A stretch of DNA of 43,781 nt from Planctomycetota bacterium. GTDB lineage: Bacteria; Planctomycetota; B15-G4. A program made the position numbers and the translations under genes. Positions 16,293 through 24,151 of this stretch are shown piece by piece. How positions within the stretch are numbered: the first letter of the stretch is position 1; each line of letters begins with the position of its first letter. Location of the stretch: assembly GCA_020638905.1 (NCBI GenBank), contig JACKHP010000034.1, positions 1 to 43,781 of the forward strand, read 5' to 3'. The notes under the pieces are model-generated. The model saw only the letters and a list, made by a program, of their open reading frames with translations. It was not told the origin of the DNA and did not search any database.

Positions 16293-18142
16293 GGGGACCG
16301 TCCCGGAGGCGGCAGCAGCTCGCGCTGCAGGATCGTCCCGTCGAAGGCCACCGTGTAGCGCGCGTCGACGTCGAGGACCCCCAGGTCGCTCGTGCTGCCG
16401 CCGGGCCAGCGCACGCTCACGCCCTCGACCGCCTCGAGCGTGCCGAGGCCGATCACGAGTTCGGGGTCGGACGCGCTCTCGTAGCTGCCGCCGCAGACCA
16501 GTTCGCGCACGATCGGGCCGCGCGCGGTGCGCACGCCGACACGCGCGCCCTCGGCGTCGGCCCGTCCACCCGGACCCTGCAGGCGCAGCACGATGCGATG
16601 ACCCGTGGCCGCGTCGTTGCGCAGCACCCAGGGTCGGCCGGAGTTGTTGCTCACCACGAGGTCGACGTCGCCGTCGCGGTCGAGGTCGGCGCGCGCCACG
16701 CCGCGTCCGACGCGCGGCTCGTGGAGCGAGGTGCCGAGCGACGGGTCGGCCGGCGAGAAGCGTCCGTGGCCGTCGTTCAGGAAGAGCTGGTCGTCCTGGG
16801 CGAAGGTGGTCAGCTCCTCGATCTGGTCGACGTTGTCGAGGATGTGTCCGTTCGCCACGTAGATGTCGAGGTCACCGTCGTTCTCGAGGTCGAAGAACAC
16901 GGTGCCGAAGCCCAGCGACGAGAGACTCGGCGCGCCGGCGCCGCTGCGCACCGAGACGTCGGTGAAGAAGCCGCCGCCGTCGTTGCGGTAGAGCGTGTTC
17001 GTCTCCTGCTGGAAGTTGACCACGTACATGTCGAGGTCACCGTCCTGGTCGAGGTCGCCCATGTCGGTGCCCATGCAGGCCTCGGTGCGTCCCTCGCCGT
17101 TCAGGTCGGCGCCCGACATGCGTCCGACCTCGGTGAAGCGTCCGCCGCCGTCGTTGCGCAGCATGAGGTTGGCCTGGCTGTCGTTGGCCACGAACAGGTC
17201 GACGTCGCCGTCGTCGTCGTAGTCGCCGCCCACGAGCGCGAGGCCCTTGCCCTTCGTCCCGACGAGCGAGGCGGCGGCGCTGCCGTCGGTGAATCGGCCG
17301 TGTCCGTCGTTGAGCAGCAGGCGGTCGTCGAGGCCGTCCCACGAGTCGACGTGGCAGTAGGTGCGCAGCTCCTTGTTGGGACCGCAGAAGCGGTGGCTCT
17401 CGATGGGCATGTCGAGGTAGCCGATCACGTACAGGTCGAGGTCGCCGTCGTTGTCGGCGTCGAGGAACGCGCCGCCGATGGTCCAGCGCGGGTCCTCGAC
17501 GCCCGCGGCGTTCGTCACGTCGCGGAAGCGCAGCGCGTCGTCGTTCAGGAACAGCCGGTCGCGTCCGTAGGCGGCCACGTAGACGTCGCGGTCGCCGTCC
17601 GCGTCGACGTCGCCCACCGCCAGTCCCTGGGCGTAGAACGCGATGTCGAAGCCGCTGCCCGCGGTCACGTCGGAGAAGTGCAGACCGCCCTCGTTGCGGT
17701 ACAGCTTCGAGGTCTCGCCGGCGGCGAAGGGCGCCTTCTCGAGTTCGTCGGGCGTGAACTCGTCGGGCGGCAGGGTTCCGCTCTGCAGGAAGAGGATCTC
17801 GGGCAGCGCGTCGCCGTCGAGATCGACCACGGCGACGCCGGAGCCCATGGTCTCGAACAGGTACTTCTTGTTCCGGCCTCCGTGCACGTGCAGGAAGTCG
17901 ATGCCGGCCTCGGCGGCCACGTCGGGCAACAGCAGCGGACCGGCGGACGACGTCGCGCCGGGGCCCGTCGCGCCGGGGGCGGCCGGGTCGTCGGCGTCGG
18001 ACGGCGCGCCTTCACCGCACGCCGCGAGCGCGCACGCGACGAGGCATGCGAGCCCGCGACCCGCGCGTCGCGCGCGCCCCCGTGCCCGAGCTCGAGCTCG
18101 AGCCCGTGCATCCGCCCTCCCGACCTCGCCCCGGCTCGTCAC
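16289..18142 (-). CDS. FG-GAP/VCBS repeat lipoprotein with C-terminal ASPIC/UnbV domain (CRTAC1-like)
   Basis: The 617-residue product has an unusually long Arg/Ala-rich n-region (~30 residues), then LACLVACALAAC with lipobox Cys42. Residues ~65-510 form a seven-unit FG-GAP propeller with calcium loops: GDVDADGDRDVYVA, LDADNDGDLDLYV, GDYDDDGDVDLFVA, GDLDQDGDLDMYVV, FDLENDGDLDIYVA and ADLDRDGDVDLVVS. The C-terminal ~90 residues match ASPIC/UnbV: AEGARVGVRTARG, GGSYESASDPELVIGLGT and GVSVRWPGGST. This combination is the CRTAC1 architecture, a secreted or surface calcium-dependent binding protein. GTG at 18142 overlaps the stop of the TPR lipoprotein gene. Longer upstream reading is unsupported because it would run through that gene. 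Confidence 0.92.
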   Translation of the reverse strand: MTSRGEVGRADARARARARARGRARRAGRGLACLVACALAACGEGAPSDADDPAAPGATGPGATSSAGPLLLPDVAAEAGIDFLHVHGGRNKKYLFETMGSGVAVVDLDGDALPEILFLQSGTLPPDEFTPDELEKAPFAAGETSKLYRNEGGLHFSDVTAGSGFDIAFYAQGLAVGDVDADGDRDVYVAAYGRDRLFLNDDALRFRDVTNAAGVEDPRWTIGGAFLDADNDGDLDLYVIGYLDMPIESHRFCGPNKELRTYCHVDSWDGLDDRLLLNDGHGRFTDGSAAASLVGTKGKGLALVGGDYDDDGDVDLFVANDSQANLMLRNDGGGRFTEVGRMSGADLNGEGRTEACMGTDMGDLDQDGDLDMYVVNFQQETNTLYRNDGGGFFTDVSVRSGAGAPSLSSLGFGTVFFDLENDGDLDIYVANGHILDNVDQIEELTTFAQDDQLFLNDGHGRFSPADPSLGTSLHEPRVGRGVARADLDRDGDVDLVVSNNSGRPWVLRNDAATGHRIVLRLQGPGGRADAEGARVGVRTARGPIVRELVCGGSYESASDPELVIGLGTLEAVEGVSVRWPGGSTSDLGVLDVDARYTVAFDGTILQRELLPPPGRSP

Positions 18143-19113
18143 GGCGAGTCTCCGCAGTAGCGCGCGCGCAGCGCGGCGAGTTCGTCCGCGTCGCGTTCGG
18201 ACGCGTGGGTCGTCAGCCAGCGCTCGAACGCCGCACAGGCAGCGACGGTCTCGCCGTCGCGGCGGTGCAGGTCGGCCAGCTCGAGCTGTCCCTCGCCCCA
18301 CATCGGGTGGATCTGCGCGAGTCGCTCGAGCTTCTCCTTGCGCACGTCGCGCTGCTTGCGGATGTACTCGTTGTCGGTCAGGTCGAGCACGAGACCGAGC
18401 ACCTCGTCCCAGTGACGGGCTTCCTCTTCGTGACCCAGGCGGCGGTTGCAGTCGGCCAGGCCTTTCAGCGTCTCCTTGTAGTCGGGACGTCCGGCGAGGG
18501 CGCGTTCGAAGAGCGATTCGGCCTCGGCGAAGCGTCCGTCCTCCTGCAGGAAGCGGCCGTGCAGCGAGAGCGCGCGGTACGCATCGTCGAACGGCAACCC
18601 GTCGGCCTGCTCGAGCGCCGCGAGAGCCTCGTCGCGACGTCCCAGCGTGTCGAGGATGTACGCCTTCTGGTAGAGGCCGGCGCCGCGTGTCTTCTCGTCG
18701 CCGAGCAGCCCGTCGACACGCACGAGCGCCTCCTCGGCGCGGTCGAGACGCACGAGCAACGTGACGATCTGCAGCAGGGTGGCCGAGTCGTCGGGACGCT
18801 CGGCGTACGCGCGTTCGAAGTACGGCAACGCCTCGGCGTGCAGCTTCTGCTCGGCGTACGCCTGTCCCAGCCGCACGTTCACGCCGTACGCGTCGGGGTC
18901 GAGGGCGTAGGCGGCGAGCAGCGCCTCGATCGTCTTGGGGTGTGCCGGCGACTGGTCGAAGAGCCGGAAGGCCGCGTTGCGCGCCTGCTCGAAGGCCGCC
19001 TGGTCGACCGGCGCGGCGGTCGACCCGCCCTCGGTCGCGCCGTCTCCGCAGGCCCCGAGTCCGAGCACGAGGGCCAGCAGCGCTGAGACGAGCGGCGGAC
19101 GGGGACGGGACAC
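18139..19113 (-). CDS. TPR lipoprotein, first gene of the TPR/FG-GAP operon
   Basis: The 324-residue lipoprotein has a signal VSALLALVLGLGAC with Cys22. About six TPRs follow, including YGVNVRLGQAYAEQKLHAEA, LPYFERAYAERPDDSATLLQ, GLYQKAYILDTLGRRDEALA and ADLHRRDGETVAACAAFERW. It opens a chain of four genes joined by GTGA overlaps. A minus-strand TACGAT box at 19158-19153 fits a -10 about 40 nt upstream of the ATG, and I see no other start signal. Like the second TPR protein of the chain it has no enzyme domain. TPR plus CRTAC1-like pairs occur in planctomycetes and acidobacteria, but their function is not known to me. Confidence 0.9.
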   Translation of the reverse strand: MSRPRPPLVSALLALVLGLGACGDGATEGGSTAAPVDQAAFEQARNAAFRLFDQSPAHPKTIEALLAAYALDPDAYGVNVRLGQAYAEQKLHAEALPYFERAYAERPDDSATLLQIVTLLVRLDRAEEALVRVDGLLGDEKTRGAGLYQKAYILDTLGRRDEALAALEQADGLPFDDAYRALSLHGRFLQEDGRFAEAESLFERALAGRPDYKETLKGLADCNRRLGHEEEARHWDEVLGLVLDLTDNEYIRKQRDVRKEKLERLAQIHPMWGEGQLELADLHRRDGETVAACAAFERWLTTHASERDADELAALRARYCGDSP

Positions 19114-19152
19114 CGGGGCGAGGCTCGGGGGAGGCGGGGGACGTCGGCCGTC

Positions 19153-19158
19153 ATCGTA
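19153..19158 (-). promoter_or_regulatory. Candidate -10 box for the TPR/FG-GAP operon
   Basis: TACGAT on the minus strand lies 39 nt before the ATG of the first operon gene. The same hexamer occurs upstream of mnmG (29285-29290) and ssb (42276-42281). No good -35 is visible. Confidence 0.35.
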
Positions 19159-19267
19159 GCCTGCGCGCCCCGACGATCGGAGCGCCGGGTCGGCAGGCGA
19201 CGCCGTCGCCTTCCACGCGTCCGGCCGCCCCGGCGTGGGATGGGCGCGGCCGGCGGGCGAGGCTTGC

Positions 19268-19273
19268 TACCAT
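19268..19273 (+). promoter_or_regulatory. Candidate -10 box very close to the miaB start
   Basis: TACCAT ends 10 nt before the miaB ATG and is preceded by TTGC. If used, the transcript would begin within a few nucleotides of the start codon, giving a leaderless or near-leaderless mRNA. The absence of an SD before miaB is consistent with this. Confidence 0.35.
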
Positions 19274-19283
19274 CTCGCCGACC

Positions 19284-20657
19284 ATGAACGACGCCGTGCT
19301 CTCCCCGCCGCCGCCCGGAACCCAGGGTGGACCGAAGGTCCTGCTCGAGGTCTTCGGCTGCCAGATGAACAAGCTCGACGGAGAGCTCGTGGCTGGTGCG
19401 CTGCGCAAGGCCGGCTACGACTTCACCGACCGCGACGAGGAGGCCGACGCGGTGCTCATGGTGACCTGCTCGATCCGCGACCAGGCCGAGCACCGCGTGC
19501 ACAGCCATCTGGGCGAGCTCGCGGTGCTCAAGCGCAGCCGTCCCGAACTCGCCGTGGGCGTGCTCGGATGCATGGCGTCGCGCGAGGGCTCGGCGCTGCT
19601 GCAGCGCTGGCCGGCGCTCGATTTCGTGGCCGGCACGCGCGACTTCCCCAAGGTGGCGTCTCTGCTCGACGAGGTGCGCGCCGACCGCGTGCGGCTGGTG
19701 GCCGTCGACGGCGACCCGCGCGTGAGCGAGGAGCGCGACCTGGCCGTGCGTCCGCACCGGGCGCGGGCGTTCCTGACGGTCATGCGCGGGTGCGACAAGC
19801 GCTGCACGTACTGCGTCGTGCCGCGCACGCGCGGCTTCGAGGTCTCGCGTCCGATGCACGAGATCCTCGACGAGGCGAAGCGTCTCGTCGACGACGGCGT
19901 GACCGAGATCACGCTTCTGGGCCAGACGGTGAACGCCTGGGGACGCGCCTTCGGCAGCTCGCTCGGAGACCTGTTCCACGAGTTCGAGCGCCTCGACGGC
20001 CTGCGCCGCGTGCGCTTCACCACCAGCCATCCCGAGGAGATGGACGAGCGCCTCGTCGCGGCCATGGCCGCCTGCCGCAAGGCGGGCCTCTTCCTGCACC
20101 TGCCGCCGCAGTCGGGCAGCGACGCGGTGCTGCGCCGCATGGCGCGCGGCTACACGGCGGCGCGCTACCGCGAGATCGTGCAGCAGTTGCGCGAGGCGAT
20201 CCCCTTCGTGCAGCTCGGGGCCGACATCATCGTCGGCTTCCCCGGCGAGAGCGAGGACGACTTCGAGCTCACGTACCAGCTCATGGAGGACGTGCGCTTC
20301 AGCCAGGCGTTCGTGTTCCGCTACTCGCCGCGTCCCGGCACACCGGCCTTCGGCGCGCTCGTCGACGACGTCCCCGACGACGTCAAGCGCGCGCGCCTCG
20401 CGACGCTGCTCGACCTGCAGGCGCGGCTCGCGAGCGAGCGCCACGCGTCGATGCACGGCGAGGTGCACGAGGTGCTCGTCGAGGGCACCAGCCGTCGCGA
20501 CAGCCGCCGCATGTTCGGACGCAACCTGGCCTTCGACCGCATCGTGTTCCCCGGCGACCCGTCCCTCGTGGACGAGTACGTGCACGTGCGGTTGGGCGAA
20601 TCGACCGCGCTCACGCTGGCGGGCGAACTCGTCGCCGACCCGGCGTTCGCGGGTTGA
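19284..20657 (+). CDS. miaB: tRNA-2-methylthio-N6-dimethylallyladenosine synthase MiaB
   Basis: This radical SAM methylthiotransferase modifies A37 of tRNAs that read UNN codons. The N-terminal UPF0004 domain has three cluster cysteines: C26 (VFGCQMNKLD), C62 (VTCSIRD) and C96 (VLGCMASR). The radical SAM motif CxxxCxxC is C170-C174-C177 (GCDKRCTYC). LLGQTVNAWG, TTSHPEEMDERL, HLPPQSGSDAVLRRMARGY and IIVGFPGESEDDF are MiaB-type blocks. The C-terminal ~65 residues correspond to the TRAM RNA-binding domain. At 457 residues the length is normal. MiaB is preferred over RimO/MtaB from the motif wording. ATG 19284 gives the conventional N-terminus; no SD is visible. Confidence 0.93.
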   Translation: MNDAVLSPPPPGTQGGPKVLLEVFGCQMNKLDGELVAGALRKAGYDFTDRDEEADAVLMVTCSIRDQAEHRVHSHLGELAVLKRSRPELAVGVLGCMASREGSALLQRWPALDFVAGTRDFPKVASLLDEVRADRVRLVAVDGDPRVSEERDLAVRPHRARAFLTVMRGCDKRCTYCVVPRTRGFEVSRPMHEILDEAKRLVDDGVTEITLLGQTVNAWGRAFGSSLGDLFHEFERLDGLRRVRFTTSHPEEMDERLVAAMAACRKAGLFLHLPPQSGSDAVLRRMARGYTAARYREIVQQLREAIPFVQLGADIIVGFPGESEDDFELTYQLMEDVRFSQAFVFRYSPRPGTPAFGALVDDVPDDVKRARLATLLDLQARLASERHASMHGEVHEVLVEGTSRRDSRRMFGRNLAFDRIVFPGDPSLVDEYVHVRLGESTALTLAGELVADPAFAG

Positions 20658-20699
20658 AGTCCGCGGCGCGCGGGTGCGCACCGCGGTGCGTTCTCCCGC

Positions 20700-21314
20700 T
20701 CAGCCGTCGTCGTCGGGACAGCCGCAGTCGCCCGCGACCCAGTCCTCGACCGCCGCGTCGAACACCTCGCGCGGGATCGGGACCGCGGCGCGTCCGGGGC
20801 CCGGGTCCCAGCCCCAGAGCACGAGCGGGTCGTGGAGCATGTGCTCGGCGAGCTGCGCGGGGCTCTTGCGCCCGTTGCGCGCGGGGTCGCGGAGCTGCTC
20901 GCAGAGCGCGCTCTTGTCGCGTCCCTCGAAGATCAGCGGCAGCGCGGGATGGGGCAGGTGCCAGTTCGGCGCGCCGGGCGGCAGGTGCGCGTCGCTCAGG
21001 TTGCGATCTTGGTGGCACGTGTCGCAGCGCATGCCGAAGACGCCGCTGCCGTTCGGTCCGCGGCGCACGTTCTGCGGATGGGGCAGGCTCTCGTCGCCGA
21101 CCAGCGGCGTGTCGCCCGCGGGGTGGCAGTTCAGGCAGCGCGGGCTCTGCAGCACGTCGTAGATCACGTCCCACGCGGCGGACGCCGAGAGTCGCGGCGT
21201 GTCGCGTGCCGGGGCATCGCCGGACGACGACGCGCAGGCAGCGACGAAGGCCGTCACGCCGAGCACCAGCAGCGCCGCCGTGACGCGCACGAGGATCTTC
21301 GGAGCGGGGATCAT
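20700..21314 (-). CDS. Dihaem cytochrome c lipoprotein linked to molybdenum hydroxylase
   Basis: The 204-residue product has a lipoprotein signal (ALLVLGVTAFVAAC, Cys27) and two CxxCH haem c sites, C60-LN-CH64 and C97-DT-CH101. Conserved wording between them (HPQNVRRGPNGSGVFGMRC) and after (LPHPALPLIFEGRDKSALCEQ) defines a family of cytochrome-like proteins often encoded beside isoquinoline 1-oxidoreductase-type enzymes. The C-terminus is Cys-containing (GDCGCPDDDG). The ATG overlaps the stop of the hydroxylase large subunit (ATGA at 21311-21314). It probably accepts electrons from the hydroxylase and passes them to the respiratory chain (inference). Confidence 0.9.
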   Translation of the reverse strand: MIPAPKILVRVTAALLVLGVTAFVAACASSSGDAPARDTPRLSASAAWDVIYDVLQSPRCLNCHPAGDTPLVGDESLPHPQNVRRGPNGSGVFGMRCDTCHQDRNLSDAHLPPGAPNWHLPHPALPLIFEGRDKSALCEQLRDPARNGRKSPAQLAEHMLHDPLVLWGWDPGPGRAAVPIPREVFDAAVEDWVAGDCGCPDDDG

Positions 21315-23467
21315 GCGCGCAGGTCCTCGTCACGCAGGGGGAGTCGGCGCACGCGCCTGCCGGTGAGGGCGAAGAGCGCGTTGCAGAAGGCCGGCGCGAC
21401 AGGCGGCACGCCCGGTTCGCCGATGCCGGTGGACGGCGCGTCGCTGGCCACGAGATGCACGCGCACCTCGGGCATCTCGTGGACGCGCAGCAGCTTGTAG
21501 TCGTGGAAGTTGCCCTGCTCGACGCGACCGTCCTTCAGCGTGATGGCCGAGTAGAGCGTGGCGGTCAGGCCGAAGCCCACGGCGCCCTCCAGCTGGGCGC
21601 GGATCGTGTCGGGGTTCACCATGCGTCCGCAGTCGACGGCCACGTCGACCTTGACCGGCCGCACGCGCCCGTCGACGGCCGCGACCTCGAAGACCATCGC
21701 GACGTAGCTCTCGAACGAGAAGTGCACCGCCAGACCGCGCGCGTGGCCCGGCTGCGGCGGAGTGCCCCAGCCGGCCTCCTGCGCGGCCCGTTCGAGCACG
21801 CCCAGGTGCCGGTCGTGTCCCACGAGCAGCTCGCGGCGCAGCGCGAGCGGGTCTCTGTGCGAGGCGTGCGCGAGCTCGTCGAGGAAGCTCTCGACCACGA
21901 ACGCGGTGTGCGAGTGTCCGACCGAGCGCCACCAGAGCGTCGGCACGGCCACGTCGGTGGTGTGCAGGTCGACGCGCACGTTGGGGATCGCGTACGGCAG
22001 GTCTTCGGCGCCCTCGACCGAGGTGCCGTCGATGCCGTCGTGGATGATGAAGCCCTCGAACGGCGTGCCCTTGATGAACGACTGGCCCACGATCGTGTGC
22101 GCCCAGGCCACGAGGGCGCCGTCCGCGTCGAGTCCCGCGCGCAGACGGCTGGTCCACATCGGACGGTAGTAGCCGCCGCGCGTGTCGTCCTCGCGCGTCC
22201 ACATGAGCTTGATCGGTGCGCCGGTGCCCTTGGCGACCTTCACCGCCTCGACGACGTAGTCGCTGACCGGGTTGGCGCGGCGTCCGAAGCCGCCGCCGAG
22301 GAAGGTGCTGTGGAGCCGGACCTCGTCGGGCGGCAGTCCGGCGGTGGCGGCCGCGGCGGCGTGGTCGAGGGTCTGGAACTGCGTGCCGATCCAGAGCTCC
22401 ATCGCGTCGGCGCGCAGGTCGACGACGCAGTTGAGCGGTTCCATCGGCGCGTGCGCGAGGTACGGCAGTTCGTACTCGACGGTGTACGTGTCGTGCGCGG
22501 AGGCGAGCGCGGCTTCGGCGTCGCCGTCGCGACGCGCCACGAGGTCGGACGGCGTGCGCGCCAGCTCGAGGTAGCGCGCGGCGAGCTCGTCGGACGAGAG
22601 CGACGCGTTCGGGCCTTCGTCCCACTCGATCACGAGCGCGTCGCGGCCGCGTTTGGCGGCCCAGAACCCGTCGGCCACCACGGCCACGCCCGAGCCCACG
22701 TCGAAGACCCTCTCGACGCCGGGGATCGCCAGCGCGGCGCCCGCGTCGAACGACTTCGCCCGTCCGCCGAACGTGGGCGGATGGGCCACGAGCGCCACGC
22801 GCATGCCGGGCAGGTCGACGTCGAGGCCGAACACGGCGCGTCCGGCCACCTTGTCGGGCGTGTCGAGCCGGTGCGTGGGCTTGCCGACGAGCGTGAAGCG
22901 CGCGGGGTCCTTCAACGGCACGTCGGCCGGGACGGGCAGCGTCGCCGCGTCGTCGACGAGCTCGCCGTAGTCGAGCGCGCGTCCGCTCGCGGCGTGCAGC
23001 ACGCGTCCCACGGCCGTGCTGCACTCGGAAGCCGGCACGCCCCAGCGCATCGCCGCAGCGTCCACGAGCACCGCGCGCGCCGCGGCGCCCGCGCGACGCA
23101 TGGGCTCGCCCATGCCGAGGGTGCTCGTGCTGCCGCCCGTCATCTGGATGCCGTAGCCCGGGTGCGCATAGACCGGATCGACCGGCGCGAACTCGCCGTG
23201 CACGCGACTCCAGTCGGCGTCGAGCTCCTCGGCGAGCTGCATGCAGAGCGAGGTGAGCACGCCCTGGCCCATCTCGGCCTTGTTGACGATCACCGTCACC
23301 GCGCCGTCGCGCGCCACGCGCACGAAGGCGTTGGGGACGAACGCGTCGACCGGCGCGCCCATGAGCGCGCGCGCGGACACGGGCAGCTGCAGCGCGACGA
23401 GCAGTCCGCCGCCGGCGGCGGCACCGAGCCGCAGCAGCTCGCGGCGCGAGAACGTGGGCGAGGTCAT
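21311..23467 (-). CDS. Molybdopterin-binding large subunit of aldehyde/isoquinoline 1-oxidoreductase family
   Basis: The 718-residue product belongs to the xanthine oxidase superfamily, which hydroxylates aldehydes or N-heterocycles using water. A twin-arginine signal (SRRELLRLGAAAGGGLLVAL) predicts Tat export with the cofactor already bound. Family blocks include VIVNKAEMGQGVLTSLCMQL, GGSTSTLGMGEPMRRAGA, LGGGFGRRANPVSDYVVEAV and, near the C-terminus, STGIGEPGVPPVAPAFCNAL, in which the Glu of GIGEP is the presumed catalytic base. The two ATGA overlaps with its neighbours give the order 2Fe-2S subunit, this subunit, dihaem cytochrome. The FAD subunit of xanthine dehydrogenases is absent, as in IorAB enzymes. 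The substrate cannot be read from sequence. Confidence 0.93.
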   Translation of the reverse strand: MTSPTFSRRELLRLGAAAGGGLLVALQLPVSARALMGAPVDAFVPNAFVRVARDGAVTVIVNKAEMGQGVLTSLCMQLAEELDADWSRVHGEFAPVDPVYAHPGYGIQMTGGSTSTLGMGEPMRRAGAAARAVLVDAAAMRWGVPASECSTAVGRVLHAASGRALDYGELVDDAATLPVPADVPLKDPARFTLVGKPTHRLDTPDKVAGRAVFGLDVDLPGMRVALVAHPPTFGGRAKSFDAGAALAIPGVERVFDVGSGVAVVADGFWAAKRGRDALVIEWDEGPNASLSSDELAARYLELARTPSDLVARRDGDAEAALASAHDTYTVEYELPYLAHAPMEPLNCVVDLRADAMELWIGTQFQTLDHAAAAATAGLPPDEVRLHSTFLGGGFGRRANPVSDYVVEAVKVAKGTGAPIKLMWTREDDTRGGYYRPMWTSRLRAGLDADGALVAWAHTIVGQSFIKGTPFEGFIIHDGIDGTSVEGAEDLPYAIPNVRVDLHTTDVAVPTLWWRSVGHSHTAFVVESFLDELAHASHRDPLALRRELLVGHDRHLGVLERAAQEAGWGTPPQPGHARGLAVHFSFESYVAMVFEVAAVDGRVRPVKVDVAVDCGRMVNPDTIRAQLEGAVGFGLTATLYSAITLKDGRVEQGNFHDYKLLRVHEMPEVRVHLVASDAPSTGIGEPGVPPVAPAFCNALFALTGRRVRRLPLRDEDLRA

Positions 23468-23934
23468 CGCGCGCCTCCCTTCAACAGCGCCGAGGCGCGG
23501 TGGATGGCCTTGCGGATGCGCACGTACGTGGCGCAGCGGCAGGCGTTGCCCGACATCCCCACGTCGATCTCCGCGTCGGACGGCTCCCTGCGCTCGGACA
23601 GGAGGGCCGCGGCCGACATGATCTGTCCCGTCTGGCACCAGCCGCACTGGGGCACGTCGAGCTCGGTCCAGGCGCGCACGAGGGCGTCGCCGACCTCGCC
23701 CGCGAGGCCCTCGATGGTCGTCACCGCGGTGCCCTCGAGCGACAGGACGGGCAGCACGCACGAGCGCCGCGCGCGGCCGTCGACGTGCACCGTGCACGCG
23801 CCGCACTGGGCCGCGCCGCAGCCGAACTTGGTGCCCGTGAGCTGCAGCGTCTCGCGCAGCACCCACAGGAGCGGTCGGGACGGGTCTCCGTCGACGGACA
23901 CCGCGCGTCCGTTCACGGTGAAGTGGATGGTCAT
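23464..23934 (-). CDS. 2Fe-2S subunit of the molybdenum hydroxylase (IorA-like)
   Basis: The 156-residue product carries two [2Fe-2S] clusters. The N-terminal plant-ferredoxin-like domain has CGAAQCGACTVHVDG and a fourth Cys in RRSCVLPV. The C-terminal helical domain has CGWCQTGQIMSAAALL and NACRCATYVRIRKAI. These patterns and the length are standard for small subunits of the IorA/CoxS/XdhC group. It passes electrons from the molybdenum centre to the cytochrome. There is no signal peptide, so export would be by piggyback with the Tat-tagged large subunit, a known mode for this family. ATG 23934 heads the operon; a minus-strand TAGCAT at 24001-23996 could be its -10. Confidence 0.94.
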   Translation of the reverse strand: MTIHFTVNGRAVSVDGDPSRPLLWVLRETLQLTGTKFGCGAAQCGACTVHVDGRARRSCVLPVLSLEGTAVTTIEGLAGEVGDALVRAWTELDVPQCGWCQTGQIMSAAALLSERREPSDAEIDVGMSGNACRCATYVRIRKAIHRASALLKGGAR

Positions 23935-24062
23935 CCGACGTCGCTCCCGGGGCTGTGGAAGGCCGGGCGCCCCGCGCAGGGCGGGCCCGGGGCGGATGCT
24001 ACCGCAGGTCGCGTGAGGATCGCGCGACGCCGGAGGCGGTCGCTTCGTCCGGCTCTCGGGAC

Positions 24063-24071
24063 TGTTATCCT
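24063..24071 (+). promoter_or_regulatory. Candidate extended -10 promoter for the beta-helix gene
   Basis: TG-T-TATCCT (TG at 24063-24064, hexamer 24066-24071) matches an extended -10 element about 80 nt upstream of the beta-helix start. No convincing -35 is present, which is compatible with an extended -10. The flanking gap 23935-24151 shows otherwise only the SD at 24137-24142 and a minus-strand TAGCAT. Confidence 0.4.
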
Positions 24072-24151
24072 GCCCGCCAGGCAAGGGTCGCCCAGGGCGG
24101 AGTTCCAGGCCGACGGCAAGCCCGCCGACTTCAACCGGGAGGATGGTCGCG

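Noticed and set aside
13646..18104. Repeated GTCG/GAGCTC-type short repeats in the propeller genes
   Set aside because: They follow from repeated Asp-rich protein motifs and Arg/Ala codons, not from a DNA-level repeat array or CRISPR.
16598..18160. 520-codon plus-strand frame with repeated VDVEVAV-like phrases
   Set aside because: Complement of calcium-loop repeats in the propeller gene, not an independent repeat protein.
21455..24016. 853-codon plus-strand frame over the hydroxylase genes
   Set aside because: Antisense to genes with complete cofactor motifs; no family match.
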